24,616 nt of DNA, from the NCBI GenBank assembly GCA_964509505.1, contig CAZDYP010000066.1, positions 1 through 24,616 on the forward strand. Reading direction: 5' to 3'. The number at the start of each line of letters is the position of its first letter. Position 1 is the first letter of the stretch. Below the pieces are notes generated by a model. The model searched no databases, was not told the origin of the DNA, and worked only from the letters and a program-made list of their open reading frames with translations. Source of the stretch: CAZDYP01 sp964509505 (GTDB lineage Bacteria; Chloroflexota; Anaerolineae; JACRMK01). Shown here one piece after another: positions 15,866-22,794 of the stretch. The translations under genes were made by a program, and so were the position numbers.

Positions 15866-17103
15866 TGATAGCCGCCACTCGTCGCCGCCACGCCTCGCTC
15901 GGCGCGAATCTTCTCCTCATAACCGCTCGCCTGATATGCCGCGAGCGGATCAACAGGCACGCCCATTTCTGCGCGCACTTGCGCGAGCAACGGGCGCACG
16001 TCGGTGCGATACGCTTCGTTGAGAATATGATGCGCGCCCAACACATCGCCTGCTTGTTGCGCCGCCGTCCACGCCGCACGCGGGATGAGCAACGCCTTCG
16101 CATACGCTTCTTGACAATTCAACACCGAATAAATCATCGGCGCGAGTTTGCCTTCGATGGCGTGCGATTGGTCAATCATGTACGCGACACGGTGCGCTGT
16201 CGTGTGTGCAGGTTCACTGTTGCTGTGCGCTGCGTCAACCAATTCGTTGTAGATAAGGAACAATTCATAGGGGTTCGTGCTGCCAACAATCAAATCGTCG
16301 TCGGCGTATTTGCGATTGTTGAAATGGAAGCCGCCGAGCCGTCCCTCGTCCAACAAAAACGCGACGATTTGCTCGATGTTCACGCCCTGTGCGTGATGCC
16401 CCAAATCCACCAACACTTGTGCTTGCTCGCCTAACTTCAAACACCACGCATACGCCGTGCCCCAATCGGGTAGGTCGGTGCTGTAAAACGCCGGCTCGAA
16501 AAATTTGTACTCGATTAACATGCGCGCGCCTTTGGGCAAATGCTCATACACCAAGCGCAAGCCATCCTCGAAGCGCCGCTTGCGCCCGCGCAGTGCGTCT
16601 TGGCCCGCGTAATTGGTGCCATCGGCAAACCACAAACTCAAAATGGTGCTGTTGACTTTTGTCATGATGTCACAGCATTCGAGGATGTGGTCGAGCGCGC
16701 GCTCACGCACCGCAGGGTCGGGATTGCCTAATGAGCCAAGCCGGTACTCATTGTCCTGAAACACATTGGGGTTGACCGCGCCAATCGTCACGCCTTGCGC
16801 TTGCGCGTATTGGCACATTGCCACATAATCCCCATCGGTTGGCTTATCCCACGGAATGTGAATCGCGACCGACGGCGCAATGCCCGTCATGCGCTGCACC
16901 ATTGCCGCATCGTCCATTTTGTGTTGCGTCGTCACCGCCGCGCCCGGCCACGGGAACGCCTTGAAGCGGGTGCCGCTGTTCGCATAGCCCCATGAGGGCG
17001 TCTCGATTTTCTGCGCCTTCAATGCAGCTTTTACCGCATTCACATCAATGCCTTGCCGTTCCAAATTTGCGGCGAGCGTTTCATACTGCGCTTGATAGTT
17101 CAT
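15862..17103 (-). CDS. rhaI: L-rhamnose isomerase, RhaI type
   Basis: A 413-residue TIM-barrel sugar isomerase that converts L-rhamnose to L-rhamnulose. It matches the Pseudomonas stutzeri/Rhizobium RhaI type rather than E. coli RhaA: KIETPSWGYANSGTRFKAFPWPG at the N-terminus, LIEYKFFEPAFYSTDLPDWG (E198), VDLGHHAQGVNIEQ (D233, H236) and GGFHFNNRKYADDD (H260, D268, D270). These residues have the same spacing as the known metal-binding and catalytic residues of the P. stutzeri enzyme as I recall them. ATG 17103 has GGAGG four bases upstream; a longer frame to 17172 is not needed. It is divergent from rhaB across a 210-base region full of inverted repeats. Confidence 0.93.
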   Translation of the reverse strand: MNYQAQYETLAANLERQGIDVNAVKAALKAQKIETPSWGYANSGTRFKAFPWPGAAVTTQHKMDDAAMVQRMTGIAPSVAIHIPWDKPTDGDYVAMCQYAQAQGVTIGAVNPNVFQDNEYRLGSLGNPDPAVRERALDHILECCDIMTKVNSTILSLWFADGTNYAGQDALRGRKRRFEDGLRLVYEHLPKGARMLIEYKFFEPAFYSTDLPDWGTAYAWCLKLGEQAQVLVDLGHHAQGVNIEQIVAFLLDEGRLGGFHFNNRKYADDDLIVGSTNPYELFLIYNELVDAAHSNSEPAHTTAHRVAYMIDQSHAIEGKLAPMIYSVLNCQEAYAKALLIPRAAWTAAQQAGDVLGAHHILNEAYRTDVRPLLAQVRAEMGVPVDPLAAYQASGYEEKIRAERGVAATSGGYQ

Positions 17104-17124
17104 GTCGCCTCCGTTAGAATGCTG

Positions 17125-17300
17125 GTTAGTAATTAGTGATTGAAGGCGAAGACTCGAAAACGCCTTCAGCACGAAGTCACAAAAGAATCACAAATAACAC
17201 AAATTTGGGGATTGTGTTCTTTGTGACTTCTTGGTGTCTTTGTGTTGAAGAAGTCAGCGTGCCATGCCCACGCAATTACTAATTACTAACTACTAACTAC
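17125..17300. repeat. Nested inverted repeats in the rhaI-rhaB divergent region, locus 9
   Basis: Outer arms: GTTAGTAATTAGTGATTG at 17125-17142 and CAATTACTAATTACTAAC at 17273-17290 (one G-T). The right arm continues as four in-phase heptamers YAAYTAC (17273-17300). Inside are TGAAGGCG/CGCCTTCA (17141-17148, 17161-17168), GAAGTCACAAA/TTTGTGACTTC (17173-17183, 17220-17230) and AACACAA/TTGTGTT (17196-17202, 17212-17218). The whole region could fold as one long branched hairpin. It must also hold the divergent promoters for rhaI and rhaB, but I cannot single out convincing -35/-10 pairs or a rhamnose regulator site. Confidence 0.85.
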
Positions 17301-17313
17301 TTTTCATACACCT

Positions 17314-18795
17314 ATGTCTCTAACACCAGCTCACTACATCGCCATAGACCTCGGCGCGGAAAGCGGGCGCGTGATGGTCGGGCGCTTCGACGGCAAGCAT
17401 TTGTCGCTCGTAGAAGTCCATCGCTTTTGGAATGGCCCCGTGCGTGTGGGCGACCATTTGCATTGGGATGTGTTGCGCCTCTGGAGCGACGTTCAACAGG
17501 GCATCTCGCTCGCCGCGCGTGAGTATAGCGACAGTCTGCACAGCATCGGGCTCGCGACGTGGGGTGTGGACTTCGCGTTGCTCGACGCGCAAGACCATCT
17601 GCTCGGCAACCCATACCATTATCGTGACCGTCGCACCGATGGCATGATGGACGTAGCGTTTGCGCGTGTGCCGCGCGCAGAAATTTTTGAGCGCACAGGC
17701 ATTCAGTTCATGTCACTCAACAGTCTCTATCAATTGTTGGCGATGGCTCACTCCCACTCTCCCATGCTCACACACGCCCGCACATTCCTCACCATGCCCG
17801 ACCTCTTCAACTTCTGGTTGAGTGGGCGCAAAGTCAATGAGTTCACCAACGCGACGACGACGCAGTGCTATGACCCACGCGCACATGATTGGGCGCGCGA
17901 CCTGCTTGCGCGACTCGACATCCCCACCCACATCTTTGGCGAAATCGTGCCAGCAGGCACGACGCTCGACGGGGTGCGTTCAGCCATCGCAGAGGAAACG
18001 AATTGCCCACGCTTGCCCATCATCGCGCCCGCGACGCACGACACAGGTTCCGCCGTCGCCGCGACGCCGCTGCGTGATGCGAATGCGATTTACTTGAGCT
18101 CAGGCACGTGGTCGTTGATGGGCGTCGAGGTCGGCGAGCCCATCATCAACGAAACATGCCTCGCCTACAATTTTACGAATGAGGGCGGCGTCAACAACAC
18201 CTTTCGGTTACTGAAAAATATCATGGGCTTATGGTTAGCGCAAGAATGTCGCCGCGTGTGGGCGAGCGCGGGCAAAGCATACAGCTATGCGGAACTAACG
18301 CAAATGGCGCAAGCCGCGCAACCTTTCACCGCCTTCGTCGCGCCTAGCGATGAACGCTTCTTGTCGCCCGGTGACATGCCCACCCGCATCCGCGACTTTT
18401 GCCGCGAAACCCATCAACCCATGCCAGAGAGTGAAGGCGCGCTCACACGCTGCATCTTCGAAAGTCTCGCATTGGAATATCGTTGGGTGGCAGAGCGACT
18501 CGATGAATTGGTCGGGCAGCGGCATCACACGATCCACATCATCGGCGGCGGTTCGCAGAATGCGTTGCTCAATCAACTGACGGCGAATGCGACGGGGCGC
18601 GTGGTAGTTGCGGGTCCTGTCGAAGCGACGGCGTTGGGCAATGTGTTGGTGCAGGCGATGACGCTAGGACACATCACATCCCTATCAGAGGGTCGTGCCA
18701 TCGTGCGTGATTCATTCGCCGTGCAAACGTATGAACCGCGGAACACGGCGGCATGGGACGAAGCTTATGCGCGCTATCTGACGCTAAGACCTTGA
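17314..18795 (+). CDS. rhaB: Rhamnulokinase
   Basis: A 493-residue FGGY-family sugar kinase that phosphorylates L-rhamnulose to L-rhamnulose 1-phosphate. The N-terminal phosphate-binding motif IAIDLGAESGR (D12, E16) is the rhamnulokinase form of the FGGY signature. LATWGVDFALLD, NPYHYRDRRTDGMM, GIQFMSLNSLYQL, ATHDTGSAVAATP (likely catalytic base D243), YLSSGTWSLMGVE and IIGGGSQNALLNQ are all typical. The product would be split by an aldolase (rhaD or a rhaE-type fusion) not in the window. No Shine-Dalgarno is seen; a heptamer array ends 13 bases upstream of the ATG. The stop codon lies inside the downstream hairpin. Confidence 0.94.
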   Translation: MSLTPAHYIAIDLGAESGRVMVGRFDGKHLSLVEVHRFWNGPVRVGDHLHWDVLRLWSDVQQGISLAAREYSDSLHSIGLATWGVDFALLDAQDHLLGNPYHYRDRRTDGMMDVAFARVPRAEIFERTGIQFMSLNSLYQLLAMAHSHSPMLTHARTFLTMPDLFNFWLSGRKVNEFTNATTTQCYDPRAHDWARDLLARLDIPTHIFGEIVPAGTTLDGVRSAIAEETNCPRLPIIAPATHDTGSAVAATPLRDANAIYLSSGTWSLMGVEVGEPIINETCLAYNFTNEGGVNNTFRLLKNIMGLWLAQECRRVWASAGKAYSYAELTQMAQAAQPFTAFVAPSDERFLSPGDMPTRIRDFCRETHQPMPESEGALTRCIFESLALEYRWVAERLDELVGQRHHTIHIIGGGSQNALLNQLTANATGRVVVAGPVEATALGNVLVQAMTLGHITSLSEGRAIVRDSFAVQTYEPRNTAAWDEAYARYLTLRP

Positions 18796-18820
18796 GGGTT
18801 GGGGAAAACCCTCAAGGTCT
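18787..18820 (+). terminator. Hairpin overlapping the rhaB stop codon
   Basis: A perfect 14-bp stem: AGACCTTGAGGGTT (18787-18800) pairs with AACCCTCAAGGTCT (18807-18820) around GGGGAA. The rhaB stop TGA at 18793-18795 is in the 5' arm. There is only a CTCT tail and no real T run, so it is either a weak terminator or a dispersed palindrome that supplied the 3' end of the gene. Confidence 0.75.
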
Positions 18821-18846
18821 CTCTGATAGTTAGCACTGCGAAGGTT

Positions 18847-18875
18847 TTGACACGCACCCAAACCTGTGTTAGATT
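18847..18875 (+). promoter_or_regulatory. Sigma70-type promoter for the 44-aa gene
   Basis: TTGACA at 18847-18852 (a full consensus -35), exactly 17 bases of spacer, then TAGATT at 18870-18875 (4 of 6 for -10). The start codon of the small gene is 24 bases downstream of the -10, leaving room for a short leader with AGGAGAGG. Confidence 0.75.
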
Positions 18876-18898
18876 TTGAGGCGATAGGAGAGGCTCAG

Positions 18899-19033
18899 AT
18901 GTCCAACAAATTTTATCTAGACCTTGAATTGCATACGCAACGCAATACAAATATCCGCCCATATTGGGGGAGCGATTGGTTGGCATTGGGTCGCATCCTC
19001 GCGTCGGTTCAGCATCATAAACAGATGGCGTAA
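18899..19033 (+). CDS. Small 44-residue protein, unknown function
   Basis: A 44-codon frame opening MSNKFYLDLELHTQRNTNIR and ending in HHKQMA, with a Trp/Tyr-rich centre (RPYWGSDWLALGR). I do not recognise it. Support for a real gene is positional: a promoter with consensus -35 and 17-base spacing lies just upstream, AGGAGAGG sits 6-10 bases before the ATG, and an intrinsic terminator follows the stop. The peptide is basic with no membrane helix. Alternatively this could be a small regulatory RNA transcribed from the same promoter to the same terminator, with the frame being incidental. Confidence 0.6.
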   Translation: MSNKFYLDLELHTQRNTNIRPYWGSDWLALGRILASVQHHKQMA

Positions 19034-19059
19034 GGTCCATGCTGCTTTGAGGTTGGCTG

Positions 19060-19092
19060 GCGCGAAGGGACATTTTTCCTTTCGCGCTTTTT
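19060..19092 (+). terminator. Intrinsic terminator of the 44-aa gene
   Basis: A 10-bp stem with one G-U pair: GCGCGAAGGG (19060-19069) with CCTTTCGCGC (19078-19087), an 8-base loop and TTTTT at 19088-19092. Together with the promoter at 18847 it delimits a transcript of roughly 210 bases. Confidence 0.88.
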
Positions 19093-19096
19093 ATTT

Positions 19097-19173
19097 CAGT
19101 AGCCAGTAGTCAGTAGCCAGTAATCACTGAATACTGAACACCGAACACGCTTCACTGCTTACGGTTCACTTTC
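19097..19173. repeat. Eleven in-phase heptamers, locus 10
   Basis: From 19097 to 19173 the sequence can be cut without any slip into eleven 7-base units that mostly begin YAC or CAG. It starts with CAGTAGC and CAGTAGT units and grades into CACTGAA, TACTGAA and then more diverged CACTGCT-like units. It shares the CAGTAG word with locus 3 (6394-6481). It occupies the leader just ahead of the HNH gene's AGGAGG. Confidence 0.88.
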
Positions 19174-19195
19174 CAAGAAAGGAGGGGCAACTTCC

Positions 19196-19711
19196 ATGAC
19201 TGAAGTCTTGTTACTTAACTCATCGTTTGAACCATTGAACATCATCGCATTGCAGCGCGCGATTCGCTTGTTGTTGGCGGGCAAGGTTGACATCGTCGAA
19301 GTGGACGAGCGTCGGCCCCTCCGCACGGCGAGCGGCACGCATGTGCGCCCATTGGTGTTGCGCTTGCGCGTCTATCGCAATGTGCCACGCCGCGGTGTAT
19401 CATGGTCGAGTCGTGGTGTGTTCGTGCGCGATGGGTGGACATGCGGTTACTGCGGTCACAAGTTGAGTAAGCAGGAAGCGACGATTGACCACATCATCCC
19501 ACAGGCGCAGTGCAAGCGACAAGGCATCAAAGCCAACACCTGGGCGAACACGATTTGCGCGTGCCAGCAATGCAACAATCGCAAAGGTGGCCGCTCGGCG
19601 CACGACGCGGGCATGAAGCTCTTGTGGGAGCCACGCGCGCCACGCACGAAGGCGACACTGGTCGCGTCAGGCAACATTCCCGAAGAGTGGCGCAAGTATA
19701 TTGAGTGGTAA
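19196..19711 (+). CDS. HNH endonuclease family protein
   Basis: A 171-residue protein of the widespread stand-alone HNH family with the N-terminal block VLLLNSSFEPLNIIALQRAIRLLLAGK. The HNH region has zinc-binding CGYC (C83, C86) and CQQC (C123, C126), with the catalytic His in IDHIIP (H99), the middle Asn in WANTI (N118) and CNNRKGGR. Members of this chromosomal family are annotated as restriction-like nucleases but their role is not established; no methylase neighbour is present. The start is fixed by a strong AAAGGAGG about 9 bases upstream. A good terminator follows, so it is a single-gene transcript. Confidence 0.9.
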   Translation: MTEVLLLNSSFEPLNIIALQRAIRLLLAGKVDIVEVDERRPLRTASGTHVRPLVLRLRVYRNVPRRGVSWSSRGVFVRDGWTCGYCGHKLSKQEATIDHIIPQAQCKRQGIKANTWANTICACQQCNNRKGGRSAHDAGMKLLWEPRAPRTKATLVASGNIPEEWRKYIEW

Positions 19712-19745
19712 GGCACAATACGTTGCGCTATGTTCATGGTGAAAT

Positions 19746-19785
19746 AAACAAAGGACACGGAGTCGGTTCGTGTCCTTTTGTTTTT
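19746..19785 (+). terminator. Intrinsic terminator after the HNH gene
   Basis: AAACAAAGGACACG (19746-19759) pairs with CGTGTCCTTTTGTTT (19769-19783) with one bulged base, around a 9-base loop, and ends in a T-rich tract TTTTGTTTTT. Confidence 0.92.
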
Positions 19786-19798
19786 ACACGCAAAACGG

Positions 19799-19827
19799 TT
19801 GCAGGGTATGGCGATTAGTGGTATAGT
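19799..19827 (+). promoter_or_regulatory. Promoter candidate for the amidohydrolase gene
   Basis: TTGCAG (19799-19804), 17-base spacer, TATAGT (19822-19827; 5 of 6 for -10). The -35 is weak but spacing is ideal, it lies right after the HNH terminator, and the gene starts about 90 bases downstream. Confidence 0.55.
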
Positions 19828-19917
19828 GCGCGCGATGAGTTGGAGTATCGGCGTTTCTTTGCGTTTTTGCGTGAAAAAATGGAAGCGCCAAACTGTTACT
19901 AGAAGGGACACGATACT

Positions 19918-21048
19918 ATGACTTCTGCCTTATCTTTGGCCATACCTAAGTCAATGCCAGCCGTTGCAGAATCCCTCAGCACAGAAATTTTTGCTCGTCC
20001 CACCGAAGCCCTCATTGATTGCGACATCCACAACACTGTCACCCATTACAAAGACTTGTTCCCATACCTGTCGGAGCGGTGGCGCAAGCATTTGGATTTC
20101 GTCGGATTGGGCGCGACGCATGCGGGCGGCTATTATCCAAAGCATCATCCCAACGCCGCGCGTGTGGACGCGTGGCCCCACGGCAAAGTACCCGGCTCCG
20201 ACCTTGCCTTCATGCGGAAACAATTGCTTGACGAGTGGGACATCGAGGTTGGCGTCTTGAACACCTTGCTCGTCGCGGGGCAACAGCGTGTGCCTGAATT
20301 TGCGGCGGCGTTGGCGACGGCATTGAACGATTGGCAGGTCGCGCAATGGCTCGACCCCGAATCGCGTTTGCGCGCGGCCATCATCCCACCGTTTGAAGAT
20401 GGCAAGGTCGCCGCCAACGAGATCGAGCGGTGCGCGAAAGATAAACGCTTCGTGCAAGTACTGTTGCCTGTCCGTACACGCGAGCCATTGGGACGGCGCA
20501 AGTATTGGCAAATGTATGAAGCCGCAGCGCGCAATGGCTTGCCCATAGCAATTCACTTCGGCGGGTCGAATGGTTGGGCGATTACGGGCGCGGGCTGGCC
20601 CTCGTTCTACCTCGAAGACCATTGCGGCATGGCGCAGTCGTTTGAGTCGCATGTCATCAGCCTCGTATGCGAGGGCGTGTTTGAAGCCTTCCCTACGCTC
20701 AAGTTCGTTTTGATCGAAGGCGGCTTCGCATGGCTCGCGCCACTGATGTGGCGACTCGACCACAGTTGGAAACGCTTGCGCGACGAGGCGCCGCACATCA
20801 CACGCTTGCCCTCTGAGACCATCCGCGAGCATTGTTGGTTCACCACGCAGCCGATTGAAGAGACGCCAAAGCCGCACTACTTCACGCAGCTGCTCGCGCA
20901 CTTGAACATGGATGACAAAATTTTGTTTGCGACCGACTATCCGCATTGGGATTTCGACGCACCCGACCAAGCACTACCCGCTATTGTTTCGTCCGCGTTG
21001 CGACGGAAGATCATGTCGGGAAATGCGCGGCAGTTGTATGGATTTTGA
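19918..21048 (+). CDS. Amidohydrolase-2 (ACMSD-like) metal-dependent hydrolase/decarboxylase
   Basis: A 376-residue TIM-barrel protein of the amidohydrolase-related (PF04909-type) family. The N-terminal metal motif reads IDCDIHN (D36, H38, N39): the second His of the usual DxHxH is Asn, as is common in one branch of this family. Other expected ligands are H213 in IAIHFGG and D340 in ATDYPHWDFD; LIEGGFAWLAPLMWRLD is also typical. Relatives are decarboxylases or hydrolases acting on aromatic acids, ACMS or uronates. The substrate is unknown. AGAAGGGA lies about 10 bases before the ATG. It is followed by Rieske and R2lox-like genes on the same strand, which suggests a role in an oxidative pathway. 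Confidence 0.87.
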   Translation: MTSALSLAIPKSMPAVAESLSTEIFARPTEALIDCDIHNTVTHYKDLFPYLSERWRKHLDFVGLGATHAGGYYPKHHPNAARVDAWPHGKVPGSDLAFMRKQLLDEWDIEVGVLNTLLVAGQQRVPEFAAALATALNDWQVAQWLDPESRLRAAIIPPFEDGKVAANEIERCAKDKRFVQVLLPVRTREPLGRRKYWQMYEAAARNGLPIAIHFGGSNGWAITGAGWPSFYLEDHCGMAQSFESHVISLVCEGVFEAFPTLKFVLIEGGFAWLAPLMWRLDHSWKRLRDEAPHITRLPSETIREHCWFTTQPIEETPKPHYFTQLLAHLNMDDKILFATDYPHWDFDAPDQALPAIVSSALRRKIMSGNARQLYGF

Positions 21049-21107
21049 TGTATCTATTTTCTAGCATACTTCATCCCCATGAGAGAAGTCAGTCCAAACC
21101 CTAAGAC

Positions 21108-21190
21108 ACCAAGGTTCACAATCCTCTAAAGAGGACTTAGACACAAAGTTTTTCTTCGTGGTCTTTGTGAACCTTTGTGCTTTCGTGTTG
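21108..21190. repeat. Inverted repeat before the Rieske gene, locus 11
   Basis: AAGGTTCACA at 21111-21120 pairs perfectly with TGTGAACCTT at 21166-21175. Inside is a small palindrome TCCTCT/AGAGGA (21122-21135). The right part has loose 7-base periodicity of CTTTGTG/CTTTCGT words, similar to the inner words of locus 9 at 17220-17250. Confidence 0.7.
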
Positions 21191-21229
21191 ATCAGTTGCC
21201 GCGTATCAGATGAGTTGAGCGCATAATCT

Positions 21230-21649
21230 ATGCCTAAATACATCGTTGCGACTGTGAACGAAATACCCGCAGGCACACGCAAAATCGTCGAGCTCGAAGG
21301 TCGCTCCATCGGCATTTTCAACATCGGCGGCGAATTTTTCGCGTTGCGCAATCGCTGTCCCCATCAAGGCGGGCCGCTGTGCGAAGGCAAGCTCGGCTAT
21401 GCAATTGAAGCCGCTGCGCCCGGTGCGTATGTCGTTACGCGCCCCGATGAAATGTTGCGTTGCCCATGGCATGGCTGGGAGTTCGATGTGCGCACGGGTC
21501 AATCGTGGTGGAATCCCACGCGCCAGCGCGTACGCTCGTATGAAGTCGCTGTGGTCTCGGGCGCAGGTTTGCAGAAGGGGCCCTATGTGGCTGAGATGTT
21601 TCCCGTTTCGGTGGATGCAGAGTATGTAGTTGTCGAGTTGAATGCGTAA
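21230..21649 (+). CDS. Rieske [2Fe-2S] ferredoxin-like protein with extended loop
   Basis: A 139-residue single-domain Rieske protein. The cluster ligands are C43 and H45 in NRCPHQGGPLC, and C78 and H81 in RCPWHGWEFDVRTG. Some 32 residues separate the two ligand pairs, about twice the usual 15-17; the insert (GKLGYAIEAAAPGAYVVTRPDEM) is a known feature of a Rieske subgroup. There is no membrane anchor or signal peptide, so it is probably a cytosolic electron carrier. It lies between an amidohydrolase and two di-metal oxidases and may pass electrons to them. No Shine-Dalgarno is present; CATAAT ends two bases before the ATG, so a leaderless transcript is conceivable. Confidence 0.9.
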   Translation: MPKYIVATVNEIPAGTRKIVELEGRSIGIFNIGGEFFALRNRCPHQGGPLCEGKLGYAIEAAAPGAYVVTRPDEMLRCPWHGWEFDVRTGQSWWNPTRQRVRSYEVAVVSGAGLQKGPYVAEMFPVSVDAEYVVVELNA

Positions 21650-21667
21650 TACAATTGGGCGCAACTC

Positions 21668-21698
21668 ACTTGACGCTCCTCAATGAGTCAAGTATTAT
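21668..21698 (+). promoter_or_regulatory. Promoter with overlapping inverted repeat (candidate operator) for the R2lox pair
   Basis: TTGACG (21670-21675), exactly 17 bases, TATTAT (21693-21698). An inverted repeat ACTTGAC (21668-21674), 12 bases, GTCAAGT (21687-21693) covers the -35 and reaches the -10, the layout of a repressor site. The first gene starts about 30 bases downstream with AAGGAG. Confidence 0.72.
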
Positions 21699-21729
21699 CC
21701 GCGTATCTCTTTTTCATAAGGAGTCTATC

Positions 21730-22719
21730 ATGTCCAAGACAAACAGTTCCCGCAATGGTCAGACGAACGGCAGCGACAACGAGCACTACACCAATTTTCG
21801 CAACGACACCTTTGAGGCTGTCATCGAAACCATTGACGAAGGCTTGGAACGTCTGCCGTCTTACATGGATTTGTACTTCAAATGGGAACGGCAAAACTGG
21901 TCGGTGCAAGACCTTGACTTTTCCGTTGACCGCGAGCATTGGCAGCGCGACGTAAACGAATACGTGCGGATGCAGCGCATGGGCGGCTACAATGGCTTCT
22001 TCTCAGGCGAAATTGATGTCGCCAACACATTGGGCCCCTACATCGGCGCGATGCCTCGCCTCGATCAGCGTGTGTTTCTCACGACGCAGCTGGTGGACGA
22101 GGCGCGCCACGTCGTCTTCTTCGATAAGTGGTTCCGCGAAGTGTTGGGCAAGGATGCGGAGATCGTGGGCGGGCAAATGGAAGATTATCAAAGCCGTCCG
22201 TTCGGCAAATACATTTTCAAACAATTGCTGCCGGAAATTTCGGACGGCCTCGCCAAACATCCCAACGACCTCATGTTATTGATTGACGGTGTCACGCTCT
22301 ATCACATCATCATCGAGGGCGCGCTCGCGCTGGCCGGGCAGACACGCATTTTGACTAGCTACAAAAAGGCGAAGGTATTTCCCGGCTTCGTGCTGGGCTT
22401 CACCGCCGTCTCGCGCGACGAATCGCGCCACGTCTTGTTCGGCGTGAAGTTCTTGTACGACATGGTGCAAGCGAGCGACAAATACGCCTATCGCATCGTG
22501 GACTTCATCAACCGGCTCTTGCCTGACTTGTATCTGAATGGACGCCCCTTGCCTGAGTTGATTCCCATGATGTTGCAGACGGGACAAGACATAGATTTCT
22601 CGCCGAAGTTTTACGCCAGTGCATTGCGACGCAAGCTGCGCGCAATGGGTATTCAGGCGTCCATCCCCGACCCGCAGCCGACGCCGATTCCCGATGAACT
22701 TAAGGCGTCGGTGATGTAA
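21730..22719 (+). CDS. R2lox-like Mn/Fe ligand-binding oxidase, copy 1
   Basis: A 329-residue ferritin-like protein of the ribonucleotide-reductase R2 superfamily. Metal ligands by motif: E94 (FFSGEIDV), E124 and H127 (DEARH), E196 (YHIIIEGAL), E231 and H234 (DESRH). Residues matching the Val-Tyr ether crosslink of R2-like ligand-binding oxidases are both present: V97 at E+3 and Y191 at E-5. Blocks such as MDLYFKWERQNWSVQDLDFS, VFLTTQLVDEARHVVFFDKW and YKKAKVFPGF follow the Geobacillus R2lox sequence as I remember it. No large RNR subunit is nearby, so a reductase role is unlikely. R2lox oxidises unknown, probably lipid-like substrates. The N-terminal 25 residues are polar and disordered; the C-terminus has a Pro-rich linker. 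ATG 21730 follows AAGGAG. Confidence 0.85.
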   Translation: MSKTNSSRNGQTNGSDNEHYTNFRNDTFEAVIETIDEGLERLPSYMDLYFKWERQNWSVQDLDFSVDREHWQRDVNEYVRMQRMGGYNGFFSGEIDVANTLGPYIGAMPRLDQRVFLTTQLVDEARHVVFFDKWFREVLGKDAEIVGGQMEDYQSRPFGKYIFKQLLPEISDGLAKHPNDLMLLIDGVTLYHIIIEGALALAGQTRILTSYKKAKVFPGFVLGFTAVSRDESRHVLFGVKFLYDMVQASDKYAYRIVDFINRLLPDLYLNGRPLPELIPMMLQTGQDIDFSPKFYASALRRKLRAMGIQASIPDPQPTPIPDELKASVM

Positions 22720-22725
22720 AAAAAA

Positions 22726-22780
22726 GTAATTGGTAATGAGTAATTGGCTGGCGTTTTTCCAATTACTCATTACTCCTTAC
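22726..22780. repeat. Heptamer inverted array between the two R2lox genes, locus 12
   Basis: Three units GTAATKR (22726-22746) face three units YMWTTAC (22760-22780). GGTAATGAGTAATTGG (22732-22747) pairs with CCAATTACTCATTACT (22759-22774), 16 bp with one G-U, around an 11-base loop ending in TTTTT. Directly after it, CTCCTT (22773-22778) can pair with the AAGGAG (22784-22789) that is the Shine-Dalgarno of copy 2. Confidence 0.9.
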
Positions 22781-22794
22781 CGCAAGGAGCTAAG

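Noticed and set aside
19951..20970. A 339-residue minus-strand gene opposite the amidohydrolase
   Set aside because: Antisense shadow of a conserved enzyme in GC-rich DNA; no start signal or family motif.
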